In this document: positions 34,177 through 43,192 of the stretch, one piece after another
Layout of the letters: each line of letters opens with the position of its first letter
Position numbering within the stretch: position 1 is the stretch's first letter
Assembly (NCBI RefSeq): GCF_007845645.1
Contig: NZ_VCQV01000034.1
Span: 1 to 59,413, forward strand
Source: Leekyejoonella antrihumi
Lineage (GTDB): Bacteria; Actinomycetota; Actinomycetes; Actinomycetales; Dermatophilaceae
DNA: 59,413 nucleotides
Direction: 5' to 3'
Made by a program: the position numbers and the translations under genes
Notes under the pieces: generated by a model
What the model was told of the DNA's origin: nothing
Databases searched by the model: none
Seen by the model: only the letters and a program-made list of their open reading frames with translations

Positions 34177-34521
34177 TCAGGCGACGGGTATCGCCGCAGC
34201 GGAGGCGAACGCTTCGCCAGGCACCGGCTGTCGCCGGCCGGAGGTCGGTGCTCTGGGACGCGTGCGACCCCGTGCGTCCGGGTCGCGTTGCGGGACCGCC
34301 GCCAGGTGTTGCCCGCTGCGGTCACGTGCCGCGGAAGGGCTGATCGGCGCTGCCAACGGGATCAGCCTGCGGAGGAGCTCGCGTGCCAGCACCGACGCAA
34401 GGGCGAGGGTGACGGCTGCGGCGGCCAACATACTCAGCGGGAGCAGACCGTCGTGGCCGGGCCCGAGCAGCAGAGCGCTCTGCAGGCTCATCAGTGAGGC
34501 GATGAGGTGCACGGCTTCCAC
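34177..34521 (-). CDS. DUF6412-like small membrane protein
   Basis: A 114-residue protein with two hydrophobic helices (LIASLMSLQSALLLG and LLPLSMLAAAAVTLALASVLA) and a basic tail ending in VPQRDPDARGRTRPRAPTSG. That RDPDARGRTRPRAP motif matches small actinobacterial proteins I recall as DUF6412, which are often encoded next to a YidC paralogue, exactly as here. A membrane-insertion or secretion accessory role is an inference from linkage only. Confidence 0.65.
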   Translation of the reverse strand: MEAVHLIASLMSLQSALLLGPGHDGLLPLSMLAAAAVTLALASVLARELLRRLIPLAAPISPSAARDRSGQHLAAVPQRDPDARGRTRPRAPTSGRRQPVPGEAFASAAAIPVA

Positions 34522-34657
34522 TCCGATCCACGAGTGACTGTGTGACCCACCGTAGCCCCTCCCGCGTCGCCGGTGCAGTCATCGGCAGGCTGCGACTGAT
34601 TCGGACGCACCGCGTAAATGGCACACTCGGGAGGGTCGTCGACCGAGGGAGCAGGAC

Positions 34658-35569
34658 GTGGGCACGAGCATATACTCCGCGGAGCAGGTCCGCGCATCGA
34701 TCGGCATGGCGGAGGCGATCGCGGCCGTGCGGGACGGGTTCATCGGGCTCGCCCGCGGCGACTTCGAGGTGCCGGTCCGCACGGCGCTGTGCGACGGCCG
34801 GTTCCTGGTGATGTCGGTGCACCACCGGCCGACCGCGACGGCCATGGTCAAGACGCTGAGCCTCAACTTCGAGGGTCGGGTGCCTGCGATCGACGGGACC
34901 GTGGTGTGGAGCGACCTTGCCGGCACCGATCACCTCGTCGCGGATGCCGCCGCCGTGACCACGCTGCGCACCGGAGCCGCATCCGGGGTGGCGACCGATC
35001 TGCTCGCACCCCCCAACGCGTCACACTGCCTGCTGATCGGAGCGGGTGCGCAGGCCGCGGACCAGGCACGTGCGATGTATGCCGTACGCCCGTTGCAGCG
35101 GCTCACGATCGTCGGCCGCTCGGCCGGCCGCGCCCAGGCCCTGGCGAATCAGCTTGCCGAGGAGCTGCCACGGGTCTCGGTGGTGGTGGGGACCGACGTG
35201 CGAGACGTGCTCGGTGACGCCGACCTCGTCTGCTGTGCAACGACGTCGACGGAGCCGCTCTTCGAGCTGGAGCAGCTGCGACCGGAGGTGCATATCAACG
35301 CGATCGGCTCCTACCGGCCGACCATGCGGGAGCTGCCGGACCCGATCCTGGCCGACGCCACGGTCTACGTCGATGAGGTCGAGCCGGTCCTGCAGGAGTC
35401 CGGTGAGGTCATCCACGCGATCGCGGCGGGAGCGCTCGCCGAGAGCGAGCTGACCGAGATCGGCGCGGCGCTCCTCTCGGGCGCCGCAGCGACCGGGCGC
35501 ACGGTGTTCAAGTCGGTGGGAGTCGCCGTGCAGGACTGGGCGGTCGCCCAGCTGCTTGCCCGGGACTGA
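34658..35569 (+). CDS. Ornithine cyclodeaminase/mu-crystallin family protein
   Basis: A 303-residue NAD(P)-binding protein. N-terminal substrate-binding half: EAIAAVRDGFIGLARGDFEV, then MVKTLSLNFEGRVPAIDGTV (catalytic-type Lys). The Rossmann half starts CLLIGAGAQAADQARAMYA and continues VGRSAGRAQALA, DADLVCCATTSTEPLF, INAIGSYRPTMREL and YVDEVEPVLQESGE. Family members include ornithine cyclodeaminase, ketimine reductases and amino-acid dehydrogenases; the substrate here is not determinable. GTG start at 34658 with GGGAGCAGG upstream. Confidence 0.85.
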   Translation: MGTSIYSAEQVRASIGMAEAIAAVRDGFIGLARGDFEVPVRTALCDGRFLVMSVHHRPTATAMVKTLSLNFEGRVPAIDGTVVWSDLAGTDHLVADAAAVTTLRTGAASGVATDLLAPPNASHCLLIGAGAQAADQARAMYAVRPLQRLTIVGRSAGRAQALANQLAEELPRVSVVVGTDVRDVLGDADLVCCATTSTEPLFELEQLRPEVHINAIGSYRPTMRELPDPILADATVYVDEVEPVLQESGEVIHAIAAGALAESELTEIGAALLSGAAATGRTVFKSVGVAVQDWAVAQLLARD

Positions 35570-35606
35570 GGTCCCGACCCGTCTGCACCAAGCGCGGGGG
35601 CCCGGG

Positions 35607-35966
35607 TCAGCGCCGACCGAGACGGCGCTCGCCGCCCACGCCGGGCTGGTACTCGAGCCCGTAGTGCTGATAGAGCTCCGGCTCCTGCTCGCTGGTCAGC
35701 TCACCGTCGGTGTCGATCGACGGTGAGTCCTTGATCTGCTTCTTGGTCGCCGTCACCTTCAGGTAGTCGGGCGAGACCACCGCGCCCGTCAGTGGCGCAA
35801 AGGCCAGGCGCTTGCGACCGAGCATGCCGATCGTCACGCTGGCGAAGGCCGGTTCGTCGGTGCCGGTGTCGAAGTAGATCGCCTCCAGCGTGCCCACCTT
35901 GTCCCCGGACGCATCCACGACGTCGTGGTCGCGCCAGTCCCTCACGTTCTCTGCTTCAAAGACCAT
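35607..35966 (-). CDS. PRC-barrel domain protein
   Basis: A 119-residue protein starting MVFEAENVRDWRDHDVVDAS; the PRC barrel includes GDKVGTLEAIYFDTGTDEPA, VTIGMLGRKRLAFAPLTGA and YLKVTATKKQIKDSPSID. A short tail follows (YQHYGLEYQPG). Such proteins are common in actinobacteria and are often stress-associated, with unknown molecular role. AAAGGAG is located 9 bp upstream of the ATG. It converges with the cyclodeaminase-family gene (37 nt gap). Confidence 0.85.
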   Translation of the reverse strand: MVFEAENVRDWRDHDVVDASGDKVGTLEAIYFDTGTDEPAFASVTIGMLGRKRLAFAPLTGAVVSPDYLKVTATKKQIKDSPSIDTDGELTSEQEPELYQHYGLEYQPGVGGERRLGRR

Positions 35967-36034
35967 CTCGATCACTCCTTTCACCGTGAGCGTATGCGGT
36001 GCAGCCGCTCGGGTGGTGACCTGGCCGCGCCGAG

Positions 36035-36949
36035 TCAGCCGATGGCGTCCAGGGTGGCCATCGTCTCGGCGTCCAGGTGCACGTCTGCGGTGGCCAGGTT
36101 GTCCTCCAGGTGCTGCACGCTGGAGGTCCCCGGGATCAGCAGCGTGTGCGGGTCGTGTGCCAGCAGCCACGCCAGGCCCACCTGCGCCGGAGTCGCGCCC
36201 AGACCATGCGCGGCTTCGACCACCGCCGGGTGGTCGGTCACCTTGGGAATGTCCGGAAACGCCGACCCCAGAGGGAAGTACGGCACCCAGGCGATGTCAT
36301 TCTCCCGGCAGATCTCCAGGACGGACTCACCGGACCGGTCCAGCAGGCTGTAGGCGTTCTGGACGCAGGCGATGCCCGCGGGCAGGGCCTGTATCAGCTG
36401 CTCCGCTGTCACGGTGCTGATGCCGATTGCGCCGATCTTGCCCTCCTCGCGCAGCGCGACCATCTCGGCCAGCTGGCTGTCCAGATCGACGTGCTGGTCC
36501 GTGTCGTGTTCACCTCCCGACGGCCCGTGCAGGCGCAGGTTCATGACGTCGATCCGGTCCACCTGGAGCGAGCGAAGGTTCGCCTCGGTGGCCGCGCGCA
36601 GCTGATCCGGCCGTTGCGCGGGGATCCATGCAGCCTGTGCATCGCGGTCAGCGCCGATCTTGCTGACGATCACCAGGTCATCGGGGTAGGGGTGCAGCGC
36701 GGCGTGGATCAGCTCGTTCGAAACGCCGTCGCCATAGAATCGAGCGGTATCAATGTGATTCACTCCGAGCTCAATGGCGCGCCGGAGCACGGCCAACGCG
36801 ATCTCGCGGTCCTTGGGCGGACCCCATACGCGCGGTCCGGGCAGTTGCATCGCGCCGAAGCCGATTCGCGAGACGGGTTTCCCGGCGAGGTCGGCGGTGC
36901 CGCCAGGAGCAGGCTGAGTGCTGGTGTTGGAACGGTCTTCCGGTGACAT
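36035..36949 (-). CDS. Aldo/keto reductase
   Basis: A 304-residue NADPH-dependent oxidoreductase (TIM barrel). The catalytic tetrad is visible: Asp and Tyr in NHIDTARFYGDG, Lys in VIVSKIGAD, His in MNLRLHGPSGG. The C-terminal cofactor region has LLIPGTSSVQHLEDNLATAD. The first ~25 residues are a disordered Ser/Thr/Pro extension. The substrate is unknown. An inverted repeat at 37042-37056 lies upstream, between this gene and the monooxygenase gene. Confidence 0.9.
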   Translation of the reverse strand: MSPEDRSNTSTQPAPGGTADLAGKPVSRIGFGAMQLPGPRVWGPPKDREIALAVLRRAIELGVNHIDTARFYGDGVSNELIHAALHPYPDDLVIVSKIGADRDAQAAWIPAQRPDQLRAATEANLRSLQVDRIDVMNLRLHGPSGGEHDTDQHVDLDSQLAEMVALREEGKIGAIGISTVTAEQLIQALPAGIACVQNAYSLLDRSGESVLEICRENDIAWVPYFPLGSAFPDIPKVTDHPAVVEAAHGLGATPAQVGLAWLLAHDPHTLLIPGTSSVQHLEDNLATADVHLDAETMATLDAIG

Positions 36950-37041
36950 GCGTTGCTTCCTTTGCGGTCCGTGGGTGCCGTGGGACGCGAAGCCACATTC
37001 ACTCCGAGCGTCGGCACGACCGGTCGAAGCCTACCATAAAA

Positions 37042-37056
37042 CGGAGGAAACCTCCG
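37042..37056 (-). terminator. CGGAGG-TTT-CCTCCG hairpin, terminator or operator
   Basis: Read on the minus strand, CGGAGG-TTT-CCTCCG directly follows the monooxygenase stop codon and is followed by TTTTAT, the form of a rho-independent terminator. The same sequence is also a good operator palindrome (AACCGGAGG...CCTCCGTTTT) for the promoter of the downstream aldo/keto reductase. Both readings are open. Confidence 0.5.
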
Positions 37057-37057
37057 G

Positions 37058-38131
37058 TTAATGTGTCGCGGGCCAGCGGCCGGCAGGTCCGAGGTGAGCG
37101 CGGACCTGGGCAACGGTGTCCTTGGCGGTGCGACCGACGCCGATCAGAGTCGCGGACGCGGGACCGGTCCAGCTGCCGTACCCCACGAGGAAGAGTCCCC
37201 GATGATCCACGGAGGCGGTGCCGTTCGTCACGGGTCTGTCGTCTGCCCAGGTCAGGTCGAGTGGCGCGAGATGGTCGAGCGCCGGCCGAAAGCCGGTGCA
37301 CCAGATGACGGAGTCAACGGCCAGTCGGCCTCCGTCGTCCCAGGCGATCCCATCCGGATTCATCCGGTCGAACATCGGTCGCGCGTGCAGCACTCCACGC
37401 TCTCGCGCCTCACGGACACTGCGCACCATCACGATGTCCCCGAGATTCCCGACCCCGTGGCCACCGGCCGCTCGACTCTTGGTGGCCACGTCGAAGAGCA
37501 CCCTGCCATCGACATCGTCGGGCATGAAGCGTGGCGGACGGGCTGTGACCCAGGTCGTCTCGGCGACGCGCGACACCTCCGCCAGGATCTGGGCGGCGGA
37601 GTTGCCCCCGCCCACGACGGCCACCCCCTGACCGATGAACGGTTCTGGGCGCTGATAGTCGACCGTGTGCAGCTGACACCCGCGGAACTCCTGCGCGCCC
37701 GGGTAGTGAGGCAGGTGCGGAGAGTCCCACGTGCCGGTCGCGTTGACCACGACGCGGGCGTGCCAGGATCCGCAATCGGTCTTGACGGTGAATCCGTTTT
37801 CACACGAGTGCACTCCGAGCGCACGCACCGGGCGGTGGACGGGCAGGGCGTAGCGCTCCTCGTAGTCGTGCAGATAGTGCACCACGTGGTCGACAGTGGG
37901 GTAGGGCTCACCTGTCTGGCGCGGCATCCACCATCCGGGAAGCGGTGAGTGCTCGGCGGGGGAGAAGAGATGCAGCGAGTCCCACATGTGCTGCCACGAA
38001 CCGCCGGCGTGTGGAGCGTCGTCGAGAATGGCGAAGGTCAGGTCGGTGCGCCGCAGGTAGTAGCCCATGGCCAGACCCGCCTGGCCGCCACCAACGACCA
38101 GGACGTCGATGTCGTTGCCTGCATCCGTCAC
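37058..38131 (-). CDS. Flavin-containing monooxygenase-like FAD/NAD(P)-binding protein
   Basis: A 357-residue protein with two dinucleotide-binding sites: FAD site VLVVGGGQAGLAMGYYLRR at the N-terminus and NADPH site VAVVGGGNSAAQILAEVSR near the middle. VVVNATGTWDSPHLPHYPG between them is the usual ATG motif region, and VIWCTGFRPALDHL is near the C-terminus. The family covers FMO, Baeyer-Villiger-like enzymes and thioredoxin-reductase-like proteins such as CzcO. GTG start at 38131 with AGGATGG upstream. It is divergent from a DUF2785-like gene about 60 bp away. Confidence 0.87.
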   Translation of the reverse strand: MTDAGNDIDVLVVGGGQAGLAMGYYLRRTDLTFAILDDAPHAGGSWQHMWDSLHLFSPAEHSPLPGWWMPRQTGEPYPTVDHVVHYLHDYEERYALPVHRPVRALGVHSCENGFTVKTDCGSWHARVVVNATGTWDSPHLPHYPGAQEFRGCQLHTVDYQRPEPFIGQGVAVVGGGNSAAQILAEVSRVAETTWVTARPPRFMPDDVDGRVLFDVATKSRAAGGHGVGNLGDIVMVRSVREARERGVLHARPMFDRMNPDGIAWDDGGRLAVDSVIWCTGFRPALDHLAPLDLTWADDRPVTNGTASVDHRGLFLVGYGSWTGPASATLIGVGRTAKDTVAQVRAHLGPAGRWPATH

Positions 38132-38191
38132 AGTTGTCCATCCTGCAGTAAGGAGTTCGACCGGGCGGCCGCAGGCCTGCACAATGCGGAC

Positions 38192-38986
38192 ATGACACAG
38201 TGGCAGCAGATACGTGATCGCGGTTTTGCCGTTCCCGGTGGGGAGTCGGTGACTGATCTGGTTGCGGAACTGGTCGAGATGCTCGCCTCGCCGGATCCGA
38301 CGATCCGAGATGAGATCGCTTTCTCCGCAGTGGCGACCTGGATCGACGACGGGGTGCTCACGGACGCGCAGCTGCGTGACCTGGGCGCGCAGATGGCGGA
38401 GCGATTCCAGGATCGGCGCGTGCAGGCGCGAACCTTCGCACCACTCGTGCTGGACGTGATCGTGTCATGCCGGGGAGTGTGTGAACCGGACTGGGTCGAT
38501 GCATTCGAGCGGTGGTATGCCTCGGAGCAGGATCTTCGCGGCCATGACACCGGCCTGGGTTGGTTGCACGCCGTCGCGCACGGCGCTGACCTGCTGGGCG
38601 ACGCCGGTCGGCGAAAGGACGTTGGCCCAGGCCGAATGCTGGACCTGGCAGCAGCTCGAATGGTGGCACCAACCGACGCAGTCTGGCACGACCAGGAGCC
38701 AGATCGTTTGGCCTGCGCGATGGGCAAGGTCTTGACGCGGCCAGACCTGGACGAACGGGAGGCCACAGCGTGGCTGGACCCCGTCGCCCGTCTGCTGTCC
38801 GACGGCGAACCCGGTCCGGTGCCGCCGCAGGTGTCGAACACCCTGCACACGCTGCGCACCCTTTATCTCGCGGTGGACCGCGGTATTCGCATCGGTCCTG
38901 ACGAGGTCATCCCCGTGCCGCAGAGGGCGACGATTTTGACGCAGGTTGCAGCAGTGCTCCGGCCGGCCACCCCGTGGATGTACTGA
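38192..38986 (+). CDS. DUF2785-like protein
   Basis: A 264-residue all-helical soluble protein starting MTQWQQIRDRGFAVP. RDEIAFSAVATWIDDGVLTD, ERFQDRRVQARTFAPLVLD and GLGWLHAVAHGADLLGD match what I recall of the DUF2785 family, which has HEAT-like helical repeats and no known function. No catalytic motif is evident. A longer in-frame start inside the divergent monooxygenase gene is rejected. Confidence 0.7.
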   Translation: MTQWQQIRDRGFAVPGGESVTDLVAELVEMLASPDPTIRDEIAFSAVATWIDDGVLTDAQLRDLGAQMAERFQDRRVQARTFAPLVLDVIVSCRGVCEPDWVDAFERWYASEQDLRGHDTGLGWLHAVAHGADLLGDAGRRKDVGPGRMLDLAAARMVAPTDAVWHDQEPDRLACAMGKVLTRPDLDEREATAWLDPVARLLSDGEPGPVPPQVSNTLHTLRTLYLAVDRGIRIGPDEVIPVPQRATILTQVAAVLRPATPWMY

Positions 38987-39433
38987 CTCGCGATCCGAGG
39001 GTGCCGTGAGGTCGCTGAGGTTGTCGGGAGCGAGTGCGCCCGTTGCCGGGATCGCTGGACGGGCATTCAGGGCTTCGTGCTCGGCCTCCTCGGGCCATTT
39101 GCGTTTACGATCGCGGTTGGTAAAGAGCTGTTCCCTCGGCTCTGACACGAGACGCGAGTAGGCCTTGCGACCCCTCAGCCGGCCGGCGTTGCGGTGACTC
39201 GTCAACGTTCCAGGTGGGGATGTGGAAGGAGGTCAGTGCGGCGATAGCCGCCCAACAAGGGTGTCGAGCACTCGGATGAATGCCGCCGCCTCGTGTCGTG
39301 AACTACCGGAGTGACCGATTCCACCGCCCAGTCGACCTCTGCCATCGCGAGGAAGGGATGGGCGAGGCGGATTGATATTCCGCCGTTTCGATCCCGGTCT
39401 ACGGTTGCAGGGGTGAGCAGGTGGAGGTAGGCG
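38987..39433. other. 447-bp spacer without a supported gene
   Basis: Between the DUF2785-like gene and the methyltransferase remnant. A minus-strand frame through about 39000-39205 encodes a basic peptide (GRKAYSRLVSEPREQ; DRKRKWPEEAEHEAL) that I cannot assign and that runs antisense into the previous gene. A second stretch at about 39290-39370 (minus) also looks protein-like (MAEVDWAVESVTPVVHDT) but has no start/stop context. Together with the methyltransferase fragment this suggests a decayed segment. Confidence 0.4.
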
Positions 39434-39660
39434 ATGAGTGGCGCGGGTGCCCGCCGGTGGCCTCGCCGATACGGCCCCGGAGCTCGGTGGTATGACCTGC
39501 TGTCAATGGAGGGGCTTGTTCATCGAACGGGCAGGTCGCAGGTGATCTCGCACCTTGGGCTGCGGCCCGGTGACCGGGTGCTGGATGTGGGATGCGGCAC
39601 CGGGCTGAGCCTGCCGATGCTGGGCCAGGCAGTGGGTGAGGACGGCGTGGCGGCCACGTG
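39434..39660 (+). pseudogene. Class I SAM methyltransferase, N-terminal fragment
   Basis: A start with GGTGGAGG upstream leads into YGPGARWYDLLSMEGLVHRT and the SAM-binding motif I, DRVLDVGCGTGLSLPMLGQA. Homology to a methyltransferase stops after about 75 residues; the frame then runs through unrelated sequence (AATCDSPWACTVGRG...) and ends at 39844, overlapping the next gene. Motifs II-IV and the substrate domain are absent, so this is taken as a truncated remnant. Confidence 0.65.
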
Positions 39661-39815
39661 CGACTCGCCGTGGGCGTGCACCGTCGGTAGAGGAAAGCCA
39701 CTTGCCGGCGATCGCGGTCTGGGGCCGCCCGTCTTTGCCGTTCTGCACCACTCGCGGAGCGTCCGGACTAGCGTGAGGATCAGCCGCTCACCGATGCCCG
39801 GAAGGACCCTTCATC

Positions 39816-41516
39816 ATGACCGAACCCAGTGTTGCTCTCCGTGAGGCGAGGGACCAGCTGCTGCGCCTGCGCGCCTCGTACGACGAGGCTGCCGCGAGTT
39901 TTGACTGGCCGGACGTCGGCGACACGTTCAACTTCGCGCACGACTGGTTCGACACGTGGGCGCGCGGCAACGACCGGCCCGCCCTGGTGCTGGTCGAGGA
40001 GGACGGATCCCGAGCGGCCTACACCTTCGGCCAGATGGTCACGCGCTCCGATCAGGTCGCTGCCGCGCTCATCGCGCAGGGCGTAGGCCGTGGTGACAGT
40101 GTCGTGGTCATGCTCGGCAACCAGGTCGAGCTGTGGGAGACGATGCTTGCGGTCATCAAGGTCGGTGCGGTGGTCATGCCGACCACAACGGCGGTCGGTC
40201 CGGCGGAGCTGGTCGACCGGATGGCGCGTGGCCGTGCCAAGGCCGTGGTGTGCAATGCCACGGACGCTCCTAAGTTCGAGGAGGTTCCCGGTGACTACGT
40301 GCGGTTCGCGGTCGGCGGTGCGCACGGATGGCTCGACCACGCGATGGCCTACGACCGGCCGGCACAGCAGCTGCCGCACCCCGGTAACGCGACCACCGAC
40401 CGGATGATGCTGTATTTCACCTCGGGCACGACCAGCCGCCCGAAGCTCGTCGAGCACACGCACCGGTCCTACCCGGTCGGTCACCTGTCGACGATGTACT
40501 GGCTCGGGCTGCGGCCCGGGGACGTGCACCTGAACATCTCGTCACCGGGGTGGGCCAAGCACGCCTGGTCCAACTTCTTTGCACCGTGGCTGGCCGAGGC
40601 CACCGTGTTCCTCTACAACTACACGCGATTCGATCCGGCAGCACTGCTGGACCAGTTACAGCGCGAGCACGTGGCGACGTTCTGTGCGCCGCCGACGGTG
40701 TGGCGGATGCTCATCAACGCCGATCTGGCGCAGCGCCCGGAGAGCCTGAGAGAGGCGATCGGGGCCGGTGAACCGTTGAACCCGGAGGTGATCTCGCAGG
40801 TCGAGCGGCGCTGGGGCCTGACGATCCGCGATGGATACGGTCAGACGGAAACCACTGCATCCGTGGCGAACTCACCGGGCCAGCCGGTGAAGGCCGGATC
40901 GATGGGCCGTCCGATGCCCGGCGTGCCCGTCGTGCTCGTCGAGCCGACGACGGGTGAGGAGGTCGACGGGGTCGGCGAGGGTGAGATCTGCCTCGACCTG
41001 GCTCAGCACCCGCTGACGCTGATGACCGGATACCAGGACGACGAGGTGCGCAATTCGCAGGCGATGGCGGGCGGTTTCTACCACACCGGTGACGTCGCGT
41101 CGCGAGACGAGCAGGGCTACATCACCTACATCGGTCGCACCGACGACGTCTTCAAGGCCTCCGACTACAAGGTGAGCCCCTTCGAGCTGGAGAGCGTCCT
41201 CATCGAGCACCCGGCCGTCGCCGAGGCGGCGATCGTGCCCGCCCCGGATGACGTGCGGCTGGCCGTGCCCAAGGCCTACGTCGTGCTCGTCGACGGTCAC
41301 GAGCCGACGGAGGAGACGGCAATGTCGATCCTGGCGTACGCCCGCGACCACCTGCCGCCGTATCTGCGGATCCGACGAATCGAGTTCGCGGAGCTGCCGA
41401 AGACCATCTCGGGCAAGATCCGGCGCGTCGAACTGCGCCACCGCGAGGAGCAGGAGGCGGGACACCGCATACCAACCGAGTTTCGGGACGACAACCTGCG
41501 TGGCGGGACGGCGTAG
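39816..41516 (+). CDS. AMP-forming acyl-CoA synthetase (medium-chain/aromatic acid type)
   Basis: A 566-residue ANL-superfamily ligase that activates a carboxylic acid via an acyl-adenylate to its CoA thioester. Core motifs: P-loop-like YFTSGTTSRPKLVEHTH, GYGQTETT (A5), YHTGDVASRDEQGYITYIGR (A7/A8 region) and the C-terminal catalytic Lys in LPKTISGKIRR. The layout resembles medium-chain acyl-CoA synthetases and benzoate-CoA ligases. In the P-loop the usual GTTGxPK reads GTTSRPK. It converges with another acyl-CoA ligase gene (17 nt), at the edge of the catabolic island. Confidence 0.9.
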   Translation: MTEPSVALREARDQLLRLRASYDEAAASFDWPDVGDTFNFAHDWFDTWARGNDRPALVLVEEDGSRAAYTFGQMVTRSDQVAAALIAQGVGRGDSVVVMLGNQVELWETMLAVIKVGAVVMPTTTAVGPAELVDRMARGRAKAVVCNATDAPKFEEVPGDYVRFAVGGAHGWLDHAMAYDRPAQQLPHPGNATTDRMMLYFTSGTTSRPKLVEHTHRSYPVGHLSTMYWLGLRPGDVHLNISSPGWAKHAWSNFFAPWLAEATVFLYNYTRFDPAALLDQLQREHVATFCAPPTVWRMLINADLAQRPESLREAIGAGEPLNPEVISQVERRWGLTIRDGYGQTETTASVANSPGQPVKAGSMGRPMPGVPVVLVEPTTGEEVDGVGEGEICLDLAQHPLTLMTGYQDDEVRNSQAMAGGFYHTGDVASRDEQGYITYIGRTDDVFKASDYKVSPFELESVLIEHPAVAEAAIVPAPDDVRLAVPKAYVVLVDGHEPTEETAMSILAYARDHLPPYLRIRRIEFAELPKTISGKIRRVELRHREEQEAGHRIPTEFRDDNLRGGTA

Positions 41517-41533
41517 CGCAGCGGCGAAACCTG

Positions 41534-43171
41534 TCAGCCGACAGACTCGAAGCGCCCTGCGGCGTGGTCGGTGACCGCCTGCTCACGTGCCCGGTAGTGG
41601 ACCTTCTTTCCGGTGGCGGTAAGCGGCAGCTCCTCGACGAAGCGGTAAGCGCGGGGCCGCTTGTAGTCGGCCAGCATCGGGTGCTGTTGACAGTGAGCGT
41701 CGAGCTGCTCGATGGTCAGAGAGTCGTCCGAGCGGATGACGAACGCCACCACGCGCTGCCCCCAGGTTTCGTCCGCGACCGAGACCACCAGCGAGTCGGC
41801 CACTCCTGGATGGGCGTTGAGTGCCTCCTCGACCTGCACGGGGTGCACGTTCTCGCCGCCGGTGACGATCATGTCGTCCTTGCGCCCGACGATCGAGACG
41901 TATTCACCGGCGTCCCAGGTGGCCAGATCGCCGATGTAGAGCCAGCCCTGGTGGAACTTCGCCTCCTGCTGCTCCGGCGAGTTCGCATAGACCATGCCGC
42001 ACTTGGGCGACCGGACAATAACCTCGCCCACGTCGGCGCCATCCTTGGCTACGTAGTCCGTCGGGTCGGCAAGCCGGTCCGGGTAGACCTTGACCACCGC
42101 GACGTCGTCGTCGGTGCAGGCGCGCCCGGCCGACCCCGCATGGTCCGGCAGGTCGCTTGGTCGGAGGAACGTGTTCCAGAACGCCTCGGTCGTCCCATAA
42201 CCATTGAAGATCCGCGCGCTCAGCAGGTCCTGATAGCGCAGGCAGGCGTCCCGCTCCAGTGGGGCACCCATGGTGACGACGCCTCGTAGCGTGGTCAGGT
42301 CCCGGCGCTGCTTCTGCTGCTCGGCGGCCAGCATCGCCAGGTTGGTCGGGGCGCCGATGAGGAAGGTCAGTCCTTCCTGCTCGACCAGGTCGAGGCAGCG
42401 GCGCGGGTCGAAGGCGCGCAGCGGCACAGCGCAGGCGCCGATGTAGAAGACCGGGTTGGGCCCGCCGGAGTAGAGGCCGCCGCGGTGGAACCACGGGGTC
42501 ATGTTGAGGGTGCGGTCCTCGGGTGACATCGGGAAGTGCATGATCACGTCGTGTGCCGAGAAGATCTCGACCATGCTGCTCAGCGGCACTCCCTTGGGCA
42601 TGCCCGTGGTCCCCGAGGTGTAGAGCCGGGTCGTCTCGTCGTAGACCGATGCGGCGGGCTGCAGTGCGCGGGCCTCGTCGGCGAACAGCTCATTGAACCG
42701 GACTGCGCCGGAGGGCGGGTCGGCCGATCCGACGGAGGCGATGACAGCGGGACGGTGATCGGCGTGCTGTAGCGCAGCCATCGCTTCATCCGACTGGGTC
42801 CCGTCGAAGATGAAGGCGACGGGCTTGCTGTCATCCAGCACGTATGCGGTCTCGCCCGGTGCCAGCCGGAAGTTGATCGGGGAGCCGACCGCACCGCATG
42901 CCTGGGTGGCGAGGTAGAGCATCGCAAACTCGACGCTGTTGTAGAGCTGATAGACCACGAAGTCGCCCGGTTTGACTCCGGCGTCGGCAAGTCCGGTAGC
43001 CAGCCGGTCGACACGGTCGCCGAGCTCGGCATACGTCAGGGTGGTGCCGGTTGCCGGATCCCGCACGGCGACCCGCTCGGCATACCGGTGCGTGTTGCGT
43101 CGAAATCCGGCCAGGTAGGTGAACTCATGCTCGAAGTACTGGCGGTATGCGGTGGGGTCGTAGACGGTCAT
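41534..43171 (-). CDS. AMP-forming acyl-CoA ligase, last gene of the catabolic operon
   Basis: A 545-residue ANL ligase. Motifs: TRLYTSGTTGMPKGVPLSS, FNGYGTTEAFWNT, GWLYIGDLATWDAGEYVSIV, GRKDDMIVTGGENVHPVQVE and the catalytic Lys in LPLTATGKKVHYRAR. AGGAAG precedes the ATG at 43171, which is 21 bp beyond the stop of the crotonase gene, so it is the fourth gene of the operon starting at 45980. With a BadH-like dehydrogenase in the same operon, a CoA ligase for an alicyclic or aromatic acid (AliA role) is the favoured guess. The substrate is unproven. Confidence 0.88.
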   Translation of the reverse strand: MTVYDPTAYRQYFEHEFTYLAGFRRNTHRYAERVAVRDPATGTTLTYAELGDRVDRLATGLADAGVKPGDFVVYQLYNSVEFAMLYLATQACGAVGSPINFRLAPGETAYVLDDSKPVAFIFDGTQSDEAMAALQHADHRPAVIASVGSADPPSGAVRFNELFADEARALQPAASVYDETTRLYTSGTTGMPKGVPLSSMVEIFSAHDVIMHFPMSPEDRTLNMTPWFHRGGLYSGGPNPVFYIGACAVPLRAFDPRRCLDLVEQEGLTFLIGAPTNLAMLAAEQQKQRRDLTTLRGVVTMGAPLERDACLRYQDLLSARIFNGYGTTEAFWNTFLRPSDLPDHAGSAGRACTDDDVAVVKVYPDRLADPTDYVAKDGADVGEVIVRSPKCGMVYANSPEQQEAKFHQGWLYIGDLATWDAGEYVSIVGRKDDMIVTGGENVHPVQVEEALNAHPGVADSLVVSVADETWGQRVVAFVIRSDDSLTIEQLDAHCQQHPMLADYKRPRAYRFVEELPLTATGKKVHYRAREQAVTDHAAGRFESVG

Positions 43172-43192
43172 GCCGATCACTTCCTGGTGGGG

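Noticed and set aside
39434-39844. An intact methyltransferase of 136 residues.
   Set aside because: Only motif I of the SAM fold is present; the rest is unrelated and the frame runs into the next gene.
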